DNA of 60,427 nucleotides from JAZRYE01 sp045600585 (GTDB lineage: Bacteria; Bacillota_I; Bacilli_A; RFN20; CAG-826): assembly GCA_045600585.1 (NCBI GenBank), contig JAZRYE010000014.1, positions 1 to 60,427 on the forward strand. Reading direction: 5' to 3'. The notes under the pieces are model-generated. The model did no database searches. It saw nothing but the letters and a program-made list of their open reading frames with translations, and was not told the origin of the DNA. Positions 26,347 through 35,756 of this stretch are shown piece after piece (the stretch's first letter is position 1; each line of letters starts with the position of its first letter). A program made the translations under genes and the position numbers.

Positions 26347-26369
26347 GAATAGTTTTTGTGTGCAATAAT
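26341..26369 (+). promoter_or_regulatory. promoter of ackA-nrnA
   Basis: TTGAAA (26341-26346) and AATAAT (26364-26369) are 17 bases apart, with TGC just before the -10 as an extended element. The start is near 26376, giving a 24-base leader that holds GGAGGA. Confidence 0.7.
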
Positions 26370-26399
26370 ATCTATGATTTTTTTGGAGGAAATTTAAAT

Positions 26400-27602
26400 A
26401 TGTCAAAAGTTATGACAGTTAACTCTGGCTCTTCATCTTTAAAGTTTAAGTTATATGAAATGCCAGAAGAAAAGGTCATCTGCTCTGGTCTTGCAGAAAG
26501 AATTGGCGAACCAGAAGGCGGATTCACAATTAAATATAACGGAGTAAAAGAATCAACTACTCCAGTATTCAAGACTCACGCAGATGCAGTCAGATTACTT
26601 CTCGATTCTTTAATTCAAAAAGGAATCATTAAGAGTTATGACGAAATTAAATCAGTTGGTCATAGATTCGTCCAAGGCGGTACAGCTTATGCTTCTTCCG
26701 TTGTTATTGACGAAAAAGTTGTTGCTAAAGTTGAAGAATTAATTCCATTAGCACCAATCCACAATCCAGCAAACTTAATTTGCTACAAAGCATTTAAAGA
26801 AGTATTACCAAACGTTGATGGCGTTGCTGTATTCGATACTGCTTTCCATCAAACAATGGCACCAGAAGATTACGTATATCCAATCCCATACGAATTAACA
26901 GAAAAATATCAAATTAGAAGATATGGCTTCCACGGTACATCTCATAAATTCTTAGCACAAGAATCATATAGATATCTTGAAGGCGTTAAAGAACCAAAGG
27001 TTATTTCTTGCCATATTGGTTCAGGCGCATCTTTAGCTGCTATTAAAAACGGCAAATGTGTTGCTACATCAATGGGTTTATCACCATTAGGTGGAATTAT
27101 GATGGGAACAAGAACAGGTGACATGGATCCATCAGTCTTCTCTTATGTTTGCCAAGTAACTGGTAAGAGCATGGATGAAGTTTATGCAATGTTTAATAAA
27201 AAATCAGGCTTCTTAGGTGTTTCAGGCATTTCAAACGATAGCCGTGATATTTTAAATGCATGTAAAGAAGGTAACGAAAGAGCAATCTTAGCAAACGAAA
27301 TCTTTACAAGAAGAATTGCTGATTACATTGGTCAATACTTCGTTAGATTAGGCGGATGTGACTTATTAGTCTTCTCTGCTGGTATTGGTGAAAACTCTGC
27401 AGAATCACGTGAACAAATTTGTGCTAAAGTTGCAGAAGCTTTAGGCATTGTTATTGATAATGATTTAAACTACTCTGCACGTGGTAAAGAAGCAGTTATC
27501 TCTGCTCCAGAAAGCAAAGTCAAAGTTGTTGTTATTCCAACCGATGAAGAAGTTATGATCGCTCGCGATGCATATACTTTAACAATCGGAGGAAATAAAT
27601 AA
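26400..27602 (+). CDS. ackA: acetate kinase
   Basis: AckA converts acetyl phosphate and ADP to acetate and ATP, the substrate-level ATP step of acetate fermentation. From ATG 26400 it has 400 residues, the usual length, and GGAGGA lies 9 bases upstream. Motifs: NSGSSSLKFKLYE at the N terminus, HRFVQGG, DTAFHQTM, GFHGTSHKF, HIGSGASLAAI and FSAGIGENS. An in-frame ATG at 26358 lies upstream of the predicted transcription start. The stop overlaps the nrnA start by one base (TAATG). No pta gene is nearby. Confidence 0.97.
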   Translation: MSKVMTVNSGSSSLKFKLYEMPEEKVICSGLAERIGEPEGGFTIKYNGVKESTTPVFKTHADAVRLLLDSLIQKGIIKSYDEIKSVGHRFVQGGTAYASSVVIDEKVVAKVEELIPLAPIHNPANLICYKAFKEVLPNVDGVAVFDTAFHQTMAPEDYVYPIPYELTEKYQIRRYGFHGTSHKFLAQESYRYLEGVKEPKVISCHIGSGASLAAIKNGKCVATSMGLSPLGGIMMGTRTGDMDPSVFSYVCQVTGKSMDEVYAMFNKKSGFLGVSGISNDSRDILNACKEGNERAILANEIFTRRIADYIGQYFVRLGGCDLLVFSAGIGENSAESREQICAKVAEALGIVIDNDLNYSARGKEAVISAPESKVKVVVIPTDEEVMIARDAYTLTIGGNK

Positions 27603-28594
27603 TGGCGAAAATTAATCCTATTTTTAAAGATTTCTGTTCCGAATATAAAAAGGATGTTCAACGCATCCTTAGTGCTATTAAAAGATATGATAGAATTGCA
27701 ATTTTCCGTCATATCATGCCTGATTATGATGCCTTAGGTTCTCAAATGGGTTTGGCTACATGGATTAAAGACAATTTCCCTAATAAGGAAGTACGTGTAT
27801 TAGGTGATAATCATGTTGTATTTACTCCTCGTGCCTATCCAGAAATGGATAAATTAAACGATGATTGGTTCAAAGAACCATTCCTTGCAATTATCGTTGA
27901 CGTAGCAAACACATCTCGTATTGCAGATCCAAGATTTAAAAAGGCTAAATTCAAAATTAAAATTGACCACCACCCTTGGTGTGAAGACTATGCAAAAATC
28001 AATGTAGTCAACACAAAAGGATGTGCAGCAGCAGAAGATGTCGTCAATTTAATTCTCAATTTTAAGGGAAATTATATGATGTCAAAAGAAGCTGCAAGCT
28101 ACTTCTATAGTGGCATAGTTGGCGATTCTGGAAGATTCATGTATTCTTCAACAAGTGGACATACATTCGCAATTGCACAATACCTATTAAGTTGTGGAAT
28201 TGAGATAACAAAAATTTATCAAGCAATGTATCAAAAACAAATTGATGACTTACGTGTAACAGCTTACATTTTAAACCACTTTAGCGTTTCTCCTAAGGGT
28301 GTTGCATATTATGTTTTACCAGCAAATATTCAACAAGAACTCAAGATTACAACTGAACGTGGAAAAGAGAATGTTAACGTCTTCGCAAATATTGAAGGCA
28401 TCGGAGCTTGGTGTTCAATTACAGAAGATCCTAAAGATAATTGTTGGAGAGTTTCAATCCGTTCCAAAGAAAAATGCATCAATCAAGTTGCTGCGGAATT
28501 CGGAGGCGGCGGTCACCCACAAGCAAGTGGAGCTAAGTTAAACAAAATCGAAGAACTTCCACTACTTATCGCGGCGTTGGATAAATTGTTCTAA
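27602..28594 (+). CDS. nrnA: DHH/DHHA1 phosphoesterase, NrnA-type nanoRNase
   Basis: This family degrades very short RNAs and cyclic dinucleotide products (pGpG, pApA) or dephosphorylates pAp. The 330 residues show the DHH domain with MPDYDALGSQ, IIVDVAN and KIDHHPWC, and a DHHA1 domain ending in FGGGGHPQASGAKL. It is soluble, without the membrane or GGDEF part of GdpP. It is coupled to ackA by a one-base overlap and ends at a terminator. Which substrates it prefers cannot be told. Confidence 0.88.
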   Translation: MAKINPIFKDFCSEYKKDVQRILSAIKRYDRIAIFRHIMPDYDALGSQMGLATWIKDNFPNKEVRVLGDNHVVFTPRAYPEMDKLNDDWFKEPFLAIIVDVANTSRIADPRFKKAKFKIKIDHHPWCEDYAKINVVNTKGCAAAEDVVNLILNFKGNYMMSKEAASYFYSGIVGDSGRFMYSSTSGHTFAIAQYLLSCGIEITKIYQAMYQKQIDDLRVTAYILNHFSVSPKGVAYYVLPANIQQELKITTERGKENVNVFANIEGIGAWCSITEDPKDNCWRVSIRSKEKCINQVAAEFGGGGHPQASGAKLNKIEELPLLIAALDKLF

Positions 28595-28613
28595 TCAAGT
28601 CAAAAAACATATT

Positions 28614-28639
28614 AAAGGTATCCTTTGGGTACCTTTTTT
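28614..28639 (+). terminator. terminator after ackA-nrnA
   Basis: AAAGGTA (28614-28620) pairs with TACCTTT (28630-28636) around a nine-base loop, followed by further T residues to 28639. Confidence 0.75.
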
Positions 28640-28640
28640 A

Positions 28641-28669
28641 TTTAAAAAATATAAAAATATTTATATACT
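28641..28669 (+). promoter_or_regulatory. promoter of dnaE, start at the ATG
   Basis: TTTAAA (28641-28646) and TATACT (28664-28669) are 17 bases apart. A start seven bases after the -10 falls on 28676, the A of the dnaE ATG, and no ribosome-binding site exists, so the mRNA is predicted leaderless. Confidence 0.5.
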
Positions 28670-28675
28670 AATTGC

Positions 28676-31600
28676 ATGAGTACTTTTGCACCTTTACATA
28701 TTGTAAGTGGTTATTCTTTCCTTCAAAGTGGATTAACCATGGATAAAATAAGAAAAGCTGTTAAGGCTAATGACTTTTATGGTGCTGGTATTTCTGATAA
28801 TCAAGTTATGTATGGAATTGCTCAATTTGTTCGAGCAATGGAATCTGTTAACAAGCCATTTATTGTTGGAATGACTATAACTATCAACGGGGACAATCTT
28901 TCTTTATATGCTTCAAATGAAGAAGGATACCGCAATTTAATTAAAATCAACTCCGAAATACAAAAAGAAACATTAACATTAGATTTCATTAAGCAACATA
29001 GTAAAGGCTTAATTTGTATTATTGAAACCAAATACGGTCAATTTAGAGATAATTTTGAAAAAGAAGAAAAGATAACAACTTCTTTTACCAAATATTTATT
29101 GCAATACGCATCGATATTTAAAGATGACTTCTATTTAGGAATAGAAGTAAATTCTCGTGATGATATTAGCTATGCTAATAAAGTTAGAAATTTCGCAGAA
29201 AAATACACTTATGAATGTGTTGCTTTCCCAAGAATCAAATATGTCAAAAAAGATGACGCGATAGCACTTAAGATTGTTGAAGCAATAGATAAAGATGAGA
29301 CTTTAGACATAAAGAGTTTTGAAGGCAATGAATATTTCATGAGTGAATTAGATTACAAAAAAATCTACACTCAAGAAGAAATAGAAAACACTATTAAGAT
29401 AGTCAATAAATCATCATTTTCGTTCCATCAAAAACGCGGAGAAATCGTTAAAGTAAACGTTGATGATCCAAAAAATTATTTAAAAGAACTATGTTTCAAT
29501 AAGTTAAAAGAAAAAGGTCTAGACAATGATCAAAGACATATTGATAGACTAAATTATGAATTAGAAGTAATTTCATCCATGGGATATGTCGATTATTTTT
29601 TGGTTGTTCAAGATTACGTTAATTATGCAAAAAATAACGAGATATTAGTTGGCCCTGGTAGAGGAAGCGCGGCAGGAAGTCTTGTTTCTTACTTATTAAA
29701 CATCACAGAAGTTGATCCGTTGGATTTTAATTTACAGTTTGAACGTTTCTTAAACCCATTCCGTAAAACAATGCCAGATATTGACGTTGACTTTATGGAT
29801 ATTAAGCGTGATCAAATGGTTCAATATATGAGAGATAAATATGGGGTTGATAAGGTGGCAAATATCGTCACATATCAAACCATTTTAGCTAAGCAGGCTT
29901 TAAGAGATGTTGGAAGAGTTTATAACTATAAAGAAAGCCATATTTCTTTATTATCAAAGCAATTAACAAATAAAGATTATTCTCTTAGAGAATCATATAA
30001 ATATTTACCTGAATTTAAAAAACTAGTTGATTCCGACAAGTATTTCTTGGAAATTGTTTCATTAGCAAGCAAAATCGAAGGACTTCCAAGACAAGAAGGA
30101 ATGCATGCAGCGGGTATTGTATTAAATAATAATCCATTAGATGAATCTGTTCCTGTCTCAATTGATTTTAATGGTAACTACAAATCACAATATGAAGCCG
30201 GCTATTTAGAAGAACAAGGCTTCTTAAAGATGGACTTCTTAGGATTAAAAAATCTCACGATTATCTATAACTGTGTTAATTTAATTAACAAGAATCATCC
30301 TGATATTCATTTAGATCCACTACATGTTCCATATGATGAAAAAGATGTTTATCAATTAATTGCGTCTGGTCAAACCATGGGTATATTCCAACTTGAAAGC
30401 GCTGGAATGAAAAAAGCTATTAGAATAATCAAACCAGATAGTTTTGATGAAATAGTCAAACTTTTGGCTTTATTTAGACCTGGCCCTATGGATTCAATCA
30501 AAACATATGTCAATAGAAGAGATGGAAAAGAAAAGTACACTTATATTTCCGACGATTTAAGGGATGTTTTAGAGCCAACAAAAGGAATTATTGTATATCA
30601 AGAACAAATTAACGATATTGCCAGAATAATGGCAGGTTTCTCTTTAGCTGAAGCTGATTTATTTAGAAGAGCAGTTTCTAAAAAAGATAAAGAAAAATTA
30701 GAGTCAGGTAGATTAAGTTTTATTAACGGTGCAAAGGCAAAAGGCTATAGCGAAAAGACTGCAGTTGATGTCTTTAATCATATTATGAAATTCGCGGAAT
30801 ATGGCTTCAATAAATCACACTCTGTTGTTTATTCAATAATCTCATGTCGTATGGCTTGGTTAAAATACCACTTCCCACTAGAATTCTATGCATCTATTTT
30901 AGATACAGGTTCATCTAGTGATGGCACTACTTTTAATGATTATGTTGCTGAAATGAAATTGAGAAACTATTCAATCTCATCTCCCGATATCAATAAATCA
31001 AGTAATAACTTTGTTATTTATAATAACAATTTATTATATCCATTAACAAAAATTAAAAATATTGGTGATCAATTGGTAAATAAAATTATTGAAGAAAGAA
31101 GTCAAAAAGAATTCACAAGTTTCTTTGATTTTATTACAAGAATGTTTGTTAGAGGAATCACTGCCGATCAATTAAAACAATTAATCAATGCCGGTACATT
31201 TGATTCTTTATGTAGCAATAGAAATTCACTTATGGCAAGTATGGCTAGAGGACTTCAATATGCAGAACTCGTTTCACCTAGAGATGGTCAAACCGGTTTT
31301 GTCTTTAGCTCAATACCTGAACCAGCGTTAGTTGAGGAAGAAGAAACCCCAATAGACAACTTGGAAAAAGAATATGATGTTTTAGGTCTCATGTTATCTA
31401 ATAGCCCTTTGCATTATAAAAAAGAGCAATTGGATAAATATAATGTTAAACCAATCATAGAAGCTAAAAACGAAGCTTTAGTTGGTTCTAATTCACAAAA
31501 TTATACTTTATCCGGCATTTTAAAGAATAAAAAGGTTATCACAACTAAAAAGAATGAAAAAATGGCGTTTGTTAAAATTTACGATGAGACAAGCGACCTT

Positions 31601-31744
31601 GAAATAACAGTATTCCCAAGACTATATGAAAGTGTTAATTCTCTTTTAGAGAAAAACAAGATTTTAGTAGTCAAAGGTAAATTTGATCAAAGAGAAGACG
31701 AACAGTCATTCATGGCTGACGAGATCACTCTTTTGGAGGACTAA
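28676..31744 (+). CDS. dnaE: DNA polymerase III alpha subunit, DnaE type
   Basis: In Firmicutes DnaE extends primers on the lagging strand alongside PolC. The 1022 residues are slightly shorter than Bacillus DnaE (1115). The PHP domain (1 to about 200) lacks the second His of the usual HxH motif (LHIVSGYS), so proofreading by PHP is unlikely. The polymerase core has GPGRGSAAGSLVSYLL, the catalytic pair D370/D372 in PDIDVDF, and FAEYGFNKSHSVVYS. A helix-hairpin-helix and a C-terminal OB fold (YTLSGILKNKKV) follow. It heads dnaE-polA-mutM/coaE. Confidence 0.95.
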   Translation: MSTFAPLHIVSGYSFLQSGLTMDKIRKAVKANDFYGAGISDNQVMYGIAQFVRAMESVNKPFIVGMTITINGDNLSLYASNEEGYRNLIKINSEIQKETLTLDFIKQHSKGLICIIETKYGQFRDNFEKEEKITTSFTKYLLQYASIFKDDFYLGIEVNSRDDISYANKVRNFAEKYTYECVAFPRIKYVKKDDAIALKIVEAIDKDETLDIKSFEGNEYFMSELDYKKIYTQEEIENTIKIVNKSSFSFHQKRGEIVKVNVDDPKNYLKELCFNKLKEKGLDNDQRHIDRLNYELEVISSMGYVDYFLVVQDYVNYAKNNEILVGPGRGSAAGSLVSYLLNITEVDPLDFNLQFERFLNPFRKTMPDIDVDFMDIKRDQMVQYMRDKYGVDKVANIVTYQTILAKQALRDVGRVYNYKESHISLLSKQLTNKDYSLRESYKYLPEFKKLVDSDKYFLEIVSLASKIEGLPRQEGMHAAGIVLNNNPLDESVPVSIDFNGNYKSQYEAGYLEEQGFLKMDFLGLKNLTIIYNCVNLINKNHPDIHLDPLHVPYDEKDVYQLIASGQTMGIFQLESAGMKKAIRIIKPDSFDEIVKLLALFRPGPMDSIKTYVNRRDGKEKYTYISDDLRDVLEPTKGIIVYQEQINDIARIMAGFSLAEADLFRRAVSKKDKEKLESGRLSFINGAKAKGYSEKTAVDVFNHIMKFAEYGFNKSHSVVYSIISCRMAWLKYHFPLEFYASILDTGSSSDGTTFNDYVAEMKLRNYSISSPDINKSSNNFVIYNNNLLYPLTKIKNIGDQLVNKIIEERSQKEFTSFFDFITRMFVRGITADQLKQLINAGTFDSLCSNRNSLMASMARGLQYAELVSPRDGQTGFVFSSIPEPALVEEEETPIDNLEKEYDVLGLMLSNSPLHYKKEQLDKYNVKPIIEAKNEALVGSNSQNYTLSGILKNKKVITTKKNEKMAFVKIYDETSDLEITVFPRLYESVNSLLEKNKILVVKGKFDQREDEQSFMADEITLLED

Positions 31745-31747
31745 TTT

Positions 31748-34345
31748 ATGCCAAAATTGACAATTATTGATGGCAACTCATTATTATTTAGAGCATATTT
31801 TGCAACTGCATTTCCAGGAGCAGAAATTATGCGTAGCCAAGACGGCACACCTACTAACGCTATTTTTGCTTTCAGTAATATGATGAATAAAATCATTTCC
31901 GATTTAAAAGAAGAGGAATGTTTATTTGTTGCATTTGATGCAGGAAAACACAATTTCCGTCATGATGCCTTAGAAACATATAAAGCAAATAGAAAGCCAG
32001 CTCCACAAGAACTTGTTCAGCAATTCCCTCTTGTTAGAGAATTTTTATCAGCACTAGGCGTATATCAATTTGAAGAGGTCGGATTCGAAGGAGATGATAT
32101 TGCTGGAACCGTTGCTAAACTAGCAGAAAAAGAAGGATATCAAGTAACTTTATATACTTCTGATAGAGATTTTCTCCAATTAGTCACAGAAAACATTACT
32201 GTTAACATAATTAGAAAAGGTTTATCAGATGTCGTTCCTATGACACCAAATACGGTCAAAGAAACGTTCGGCTTTGAGCCTTTACAAATTATTGACTATA
32301 AAGGTCTTAGAGGTGATACAAGCGATAACCTACCTGGTATTCCAGGAGTCGGAGAAAAGACCGCTGTTAAACTTATTGAAGAATATGGTTCATTTGATAA
32401 CATCATTGCTCACGCTTCCGAAATCAAAGGCAAATTAGGACAAGCAATTCAGGAGAATCAAGAGATTGGAAGAATCTCGAGAGATCTTGCAATTATTAAG
32501 ACCGATATCGAACTTCCTTTTGATGTTATTGATACTCAATATCAAGGATACGATTTCCAACAAATCAATGAATTCTGTCAAAGATATGGATTAAGACAGT
32601 TTATTAATAAAGTCTCTCCAAAATGGAAGAAAAAAGACTTAGCAGCAATGGAAATTGAATATGAAGAAGTTGATTCTTTTAAAGATATAAATCTATCTGA
32701 TGAAATTGGTATTGCAGTAGATTTTGAAGACGAAGATTACACTAGAAGTGTTATCTATGGTTTAGCAATTTCGATAGGAAACAAAAACTATTACATTTCA
32801 TTAGAAAATTTAAAACAAGATGCTAGTTTATTAGAAGCTTTAAAAAGCAAAGACGTTAAAAAGTATTGTTATGATTTCAAGGCAATAAAAGTCGGTTTAA
32901 GTAAAGAAAATATCGAAATTGACGGAGTTTATTTTGACTTACTCATCGCTTCTTATTTAGTTGATTCTTCATTGAAAAACAAAGTCGACATTGTTATGAA
33001 TGTTTATGGTGTCGAACTTGGTGATAATAATGAAGGAAATGGCTTATTTGCTGAAAATAATCCAAAAAGAACAGCCAAAATTGCTTTCTTCAGCAAATAT
33101 TTAGAAAAGAAAGTCATGGGAGAGGTTGAAAAAATTTCTGCATGTGGTTTATATAGAACCCTTGAAATTCCATTAATCACTACTTTAGCAGATATGGAAA
33201 TTGAAGGCTTCCCTTTAGACAAAGAAGTACTCGATCAATTTGGTGATGTCTATAAAGCAAAAATGAAAACTTTAGAAGACGAAATTTATGAAATGGCTGG
33301 TGAGAAATTTAATATTGCTTCACCTAAGCAAATCGGAGAAATCTTATTTACCAAATTAGGATTAAAGGGTAATAAGAAAATGTCCACTTCTGTTGATGTT
33401 TTAAAAGAACTTGTTGATGAGCATCCAATCGTCAGTAAAATCTTAGAATATCGTAAATACTTCAAGCTCGTTTCTACATATGTTGAAGGCTTAAAAGCAC
33501 ATATTTATAAAGATGGAAAGATACATGCTAAATTTAATCAAGCTCTTACTCAAACAGGCAGATTATCTTCTTCTGAACCAAACTTACAAAACATATCGGT
33601 TAGAGATGAAGAAGGAAAATTAATCAGAAAAGCATTCTATTATAAAGATGATGAATATTCCATTCTTTCACTCGACTATTCACAAATTGAATTAAGAGTA
33701 TTAGCATCCTTAAGTAACTGTAAGGCACTTAAAGAAATCTTTGAATCAGGTGAAGATATTCACAGTGCGACAGCAAAGAAAGTATTTAACCTAGAAGGCG
33801 AGCCTACATCTGCACAAAGAAGAAGAGCAAAAACAGTTAATTTTGGAATTGTATATGGTATTTCAGATTGGGGTTTAGCGGATCAATTAGAAATATCTAA
33901 TTACGAAGCTAGAGAGATTATTGCAAGCTTCTATAAATCATTCCCAGAAATAGCAACATTCTTCCAAGGAATTGTTAACAATGCATTAAATGACGGTTAT
34001 GTTTCTACATTATTAGGCCGTAGAAGATATCTTAGAGAATTACATGACAGTAATTATCAAACAAGAGAATTTGCTAAAAGAGCAGCAATGAATGCACCTA
34101 TTCAAGGCACTGCTGCTGATTTAATCAAAATAGCAATGATTAAAGTAAATAAAGCCTTAAAAGAAGGCGGATATAAAACAAAGATGGTTCTCCAAATCCA
34201 CGATGAACTTATTTTCAAAGTCCCTCATGGAGAAGAAGATTTAGTCTATCCTCTTATTAAGAGGATTATGGAGGAATCTCTCGAGTTAGATGTCCCACTA
34301 GAAGTAGCTGGTGGTTTCGGAAAGGATTGGTACGACGCCAAATAG
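31748..34345 (+). CDS. polA: DNA polymerase I
   Basis: PolA removes RNA primers and fills gaps. The 865 residues contain an intact 5'-3' exonuclease domain (1 to about 290, GDDIAGTVAKLAE and SDRDFLQL) and the polymerase: motif A LDYSQIELR with D643, motif B RRRAKTVNFGIVYG and motif C QIHDELIF with D819. The middle 3'-5' exonuclease fold looks degenerate: DxE of motif I and the YxxxD of motif III are not found, as in Bacillus. GGAGGA inside the end of dnaE serves as ribosome-binding site. mutM/coaE starts 4 bases after its stop. Confidence 0.97.
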   Translation: MPKLTIIDGNSLLFRAYFATAFPGAEIMRSQDGTPTNAIFAFSNMMNKIISDLKEEECLFVAFDAGKHNFRHDALETYKANRKPAPQELVQQFPLVREFLSALGVYQFEEVGFEGDDIAGTVAKLAEKEGYQVTLYTSDRDFLQLVTENITVNIIRKGLSDVVPMTPNTVKETFGFEPLQIIDYKGLRGDTSDNLPGIPGVGEKTAVKLIEEYGSFDNIIAHASEIKGKLGQAIQENQEIGRISRDLAIIKTDIELPFDVIDTQYQGYDFQQINEFCQRYGLRQFINKVSPKWKKKDLAAMEIEYEEVDSFKDINLSDEIGIAVDFEDEDYTRSVIYGLAISIGNKNYYISLENLKQDASLLEALKSKDVKKYCYDFKAIKVGLSKENIEIDGVYFDLLIASYLVDSSLKNKVDIVMNVYGVELGDNNEGNGLFAENNPKRTAKIAFFSKYLEKKVMGEVEKISACGLYRTLEIPLITTLADMEIEGFPLDKEVLDQFGDVYKAKMKTLEDEIYEMAGEKFNIASPKQIGEILFTKLGLKGNKKMSTSVDVLKELVDEHPIVSKILEYRKYFKLVSTYVEGLKAHIYKDGKIHAKFNQALTQTGRLSSSEPNLQNISVRDEEGKLIRKAFYYKDDEYSILSLDYSQIELRVLASLSNCKALKEIFESGEDIHSATAKKVFNLEGEPTSAQRRRAKTVNFGIVYGISDWGLADQLEISNYEAREIIASFYKSFPEIATFFQGIVNNALNDGYVSTLLGRRRYLRELHDSNYQTREFAKRAAMNAPIQGTAADLIKIAMIKVNKALKEGGYKTKMVLQIHDELIFKVPHGEEDLVYPLIKRIMEESLELDVPLEVAGGFGKDWYDAK

Positions 34346-34349
34346 TTTT

Positions 34350-35756
34350 ATGCCAGAATTGCCAGAAGTTGAAACAGTTAAAAAAGTATTAATACCAATA
34401 GTAAAAGGAAATACCATTGCTTCTATTGATGTATTAAGAAAATCTACAATTGTCGGTTCCTCAATCGATGAATTTAAGAGTGCTTTAATCAATAAAACAT
34501 TTCTTAATATAACAAGGATTGGTAAATTCCTTATTTTCCATTTAAGTGATGATGTTGTAATGATTTCTCATCTTAGAATGGAAGGTAAATACTTTGAGTT
34601 AGAAGAACAAGAACCTAATACTAAATACGCAAGAGTTGTATTTCATTTAAATAACAATCATAAAATCTGCTACGACGATTCTAGATGCTTTGGCATGATG
34701 AAAATTTCCAATGAAAACGACTATTTAAAAGTAAAAGATATAGCACAATTAGGCCCTGAACCATTTGAAATAAAAGATGTTAATTATTTGGTAAAGAAGG
34801 TTAAGAATAAGACAAATCCTATCAAGTCCACATTGCTTGATCAAACATTAATGACAGGATTAGGAAATATATATGTAGATGAGACATTATTTGCAAGCAA
34901 AATTCATCCATTAACACCAAGCAACAAGATAACCAAAAAGGAATGGGAAACTATTGTTTCAAATGCCTCAAGAATATTAGCCTCAGCCATTGAAGCAGGA
35001 GGCTCAACAATAAGAAGTTACCATCCTGGAAAAAATATTGACGGAGAATTTCAATTTGCATTAAAAGCTTATGGAAAAAATGGAGAAGATTGTCCAAACT
35101 GTGGACACGCATTTAGATTTATTAGAGTTGGGGGAAGAGGCACAACCTATTGTCCAAACTGCCAAGTCAAAAAATATGGCCCATTAAAAGTTGGTATTAC
35201 AGGTAAAATTGCTTCAGGCAAATCAACTGTTTTAGATGTATTTAAAAAGAACAATATTAAAACAATTTCTAGTGATGAAATCGTCGCAAATTTATATAAA
35301 ACAAAAGAAATAGCTAACAAAATAGCTAAAAGATTCGATTTACCTTTCAGTAATTTTGTTTATAAAGACATTCTAAGAAACTATTTAATTAAACATCCAA
35401 ACGATAGAAAAATATTGGAAAGAATGATTCATCCATTGGTCATAAAAGAAATTGAAAAATTCTTTAAAAATGAAGAAGGCATCATGGTTGCAGAAGTACC
35501 ATTATTATTTGAAGCAAAAATGGAAAATATGTTTGATTATATTATCGCTGTTGATATAGATCCTGACCTACAAGAAAAAAGATTAATTAAGCGAAATCCA
35601 TTATCTGCAAAAGACTTAAAAACTATCAATTCCAATAATGTATTTGAAGCAAATAAAAAGAAGGCCGACATTATCATTTCTAATAATTCAAGCCTTTCTT
35701 CTTTTGAAAAATCAATAAAATCAATTATTAATAAATTGCAAGATCGCCAAGATTAA
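34350..35756 (+). CDS. MutM-CoaE fusion: formamidopyrimidine-DNA glycosylase and dephospho-CoA kinase
   Basis: One 468-residue frame encodes two enzymes. Residues 1-272 are a full MutM (Fpg): MPELPEVE start with catalytic P2 and E3, K59, the helix-two-turn-helix, and the zinc finger C248/C251/C268/C271 with the GGRGT loop. From about 280 a complete CoaE follows with P-loop GITGKIASGKST (282-293), the last step of CoA synthesis. The linker is only VKKYGPL. No ATG, GTG or TTG occurs in frame between the finger and the P-loop, so CoaE has no start of its own. polA-mutM-coaE are separate neighbours in many Bacilli, so the genes seem to have fused in place. The start at 34350 is fixed because Pro must follow the initiator Met. 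Confidence 0.93.
   Translation: MPELPEVETVKKVLIPIVKGNTIASIDVLRKSTIVGSSIDEFKSALINKTFLNITRIGKFLIFHLSDDVVMISHLRMEGKYFELEEQEPNTKYARVVFHLNNNHKICYDDSRCFGMMKISNENDYLKVKDIAQLGPEPFEIKDVNYLVKKVKNKTNPIKSTLLDQTLMTGLGNIYVDETLFASKIHPLTPSNKITKKEWETIVSNASRILASAIEAGGSTIRSYHPGKNIDGEFQFALKAYGKNGEDCPNCGHAFRFIRVGGRGTTYCPNCQVKKYGPLKVGITGKIASGKSTVLDVFKKNNIKTISSDEIVANLYKTKEIANKIAKRFDLPFSNFVYKDILRNYLIKHPNDRKILERMIHPLVIKEIEKFFKNEEGIMVAEVPLLFEAKMENMFDYIIAVDIDPDLQEKRLIKRNPLSAKDLKTINSNNVFEANKKKADIIISNNSSLSSFEKSIKSIINKLQDRQD

Noticed and set aside
35163..35190. Frameshift hiding separate mutM and coaE genes
   Set aside because: The frame is open throughout, both domains are complete, and neither alternative frame offers a start codon before the CoaE P-loop; the ATG in the AAAATATGG stretch meets a stop after two codons.
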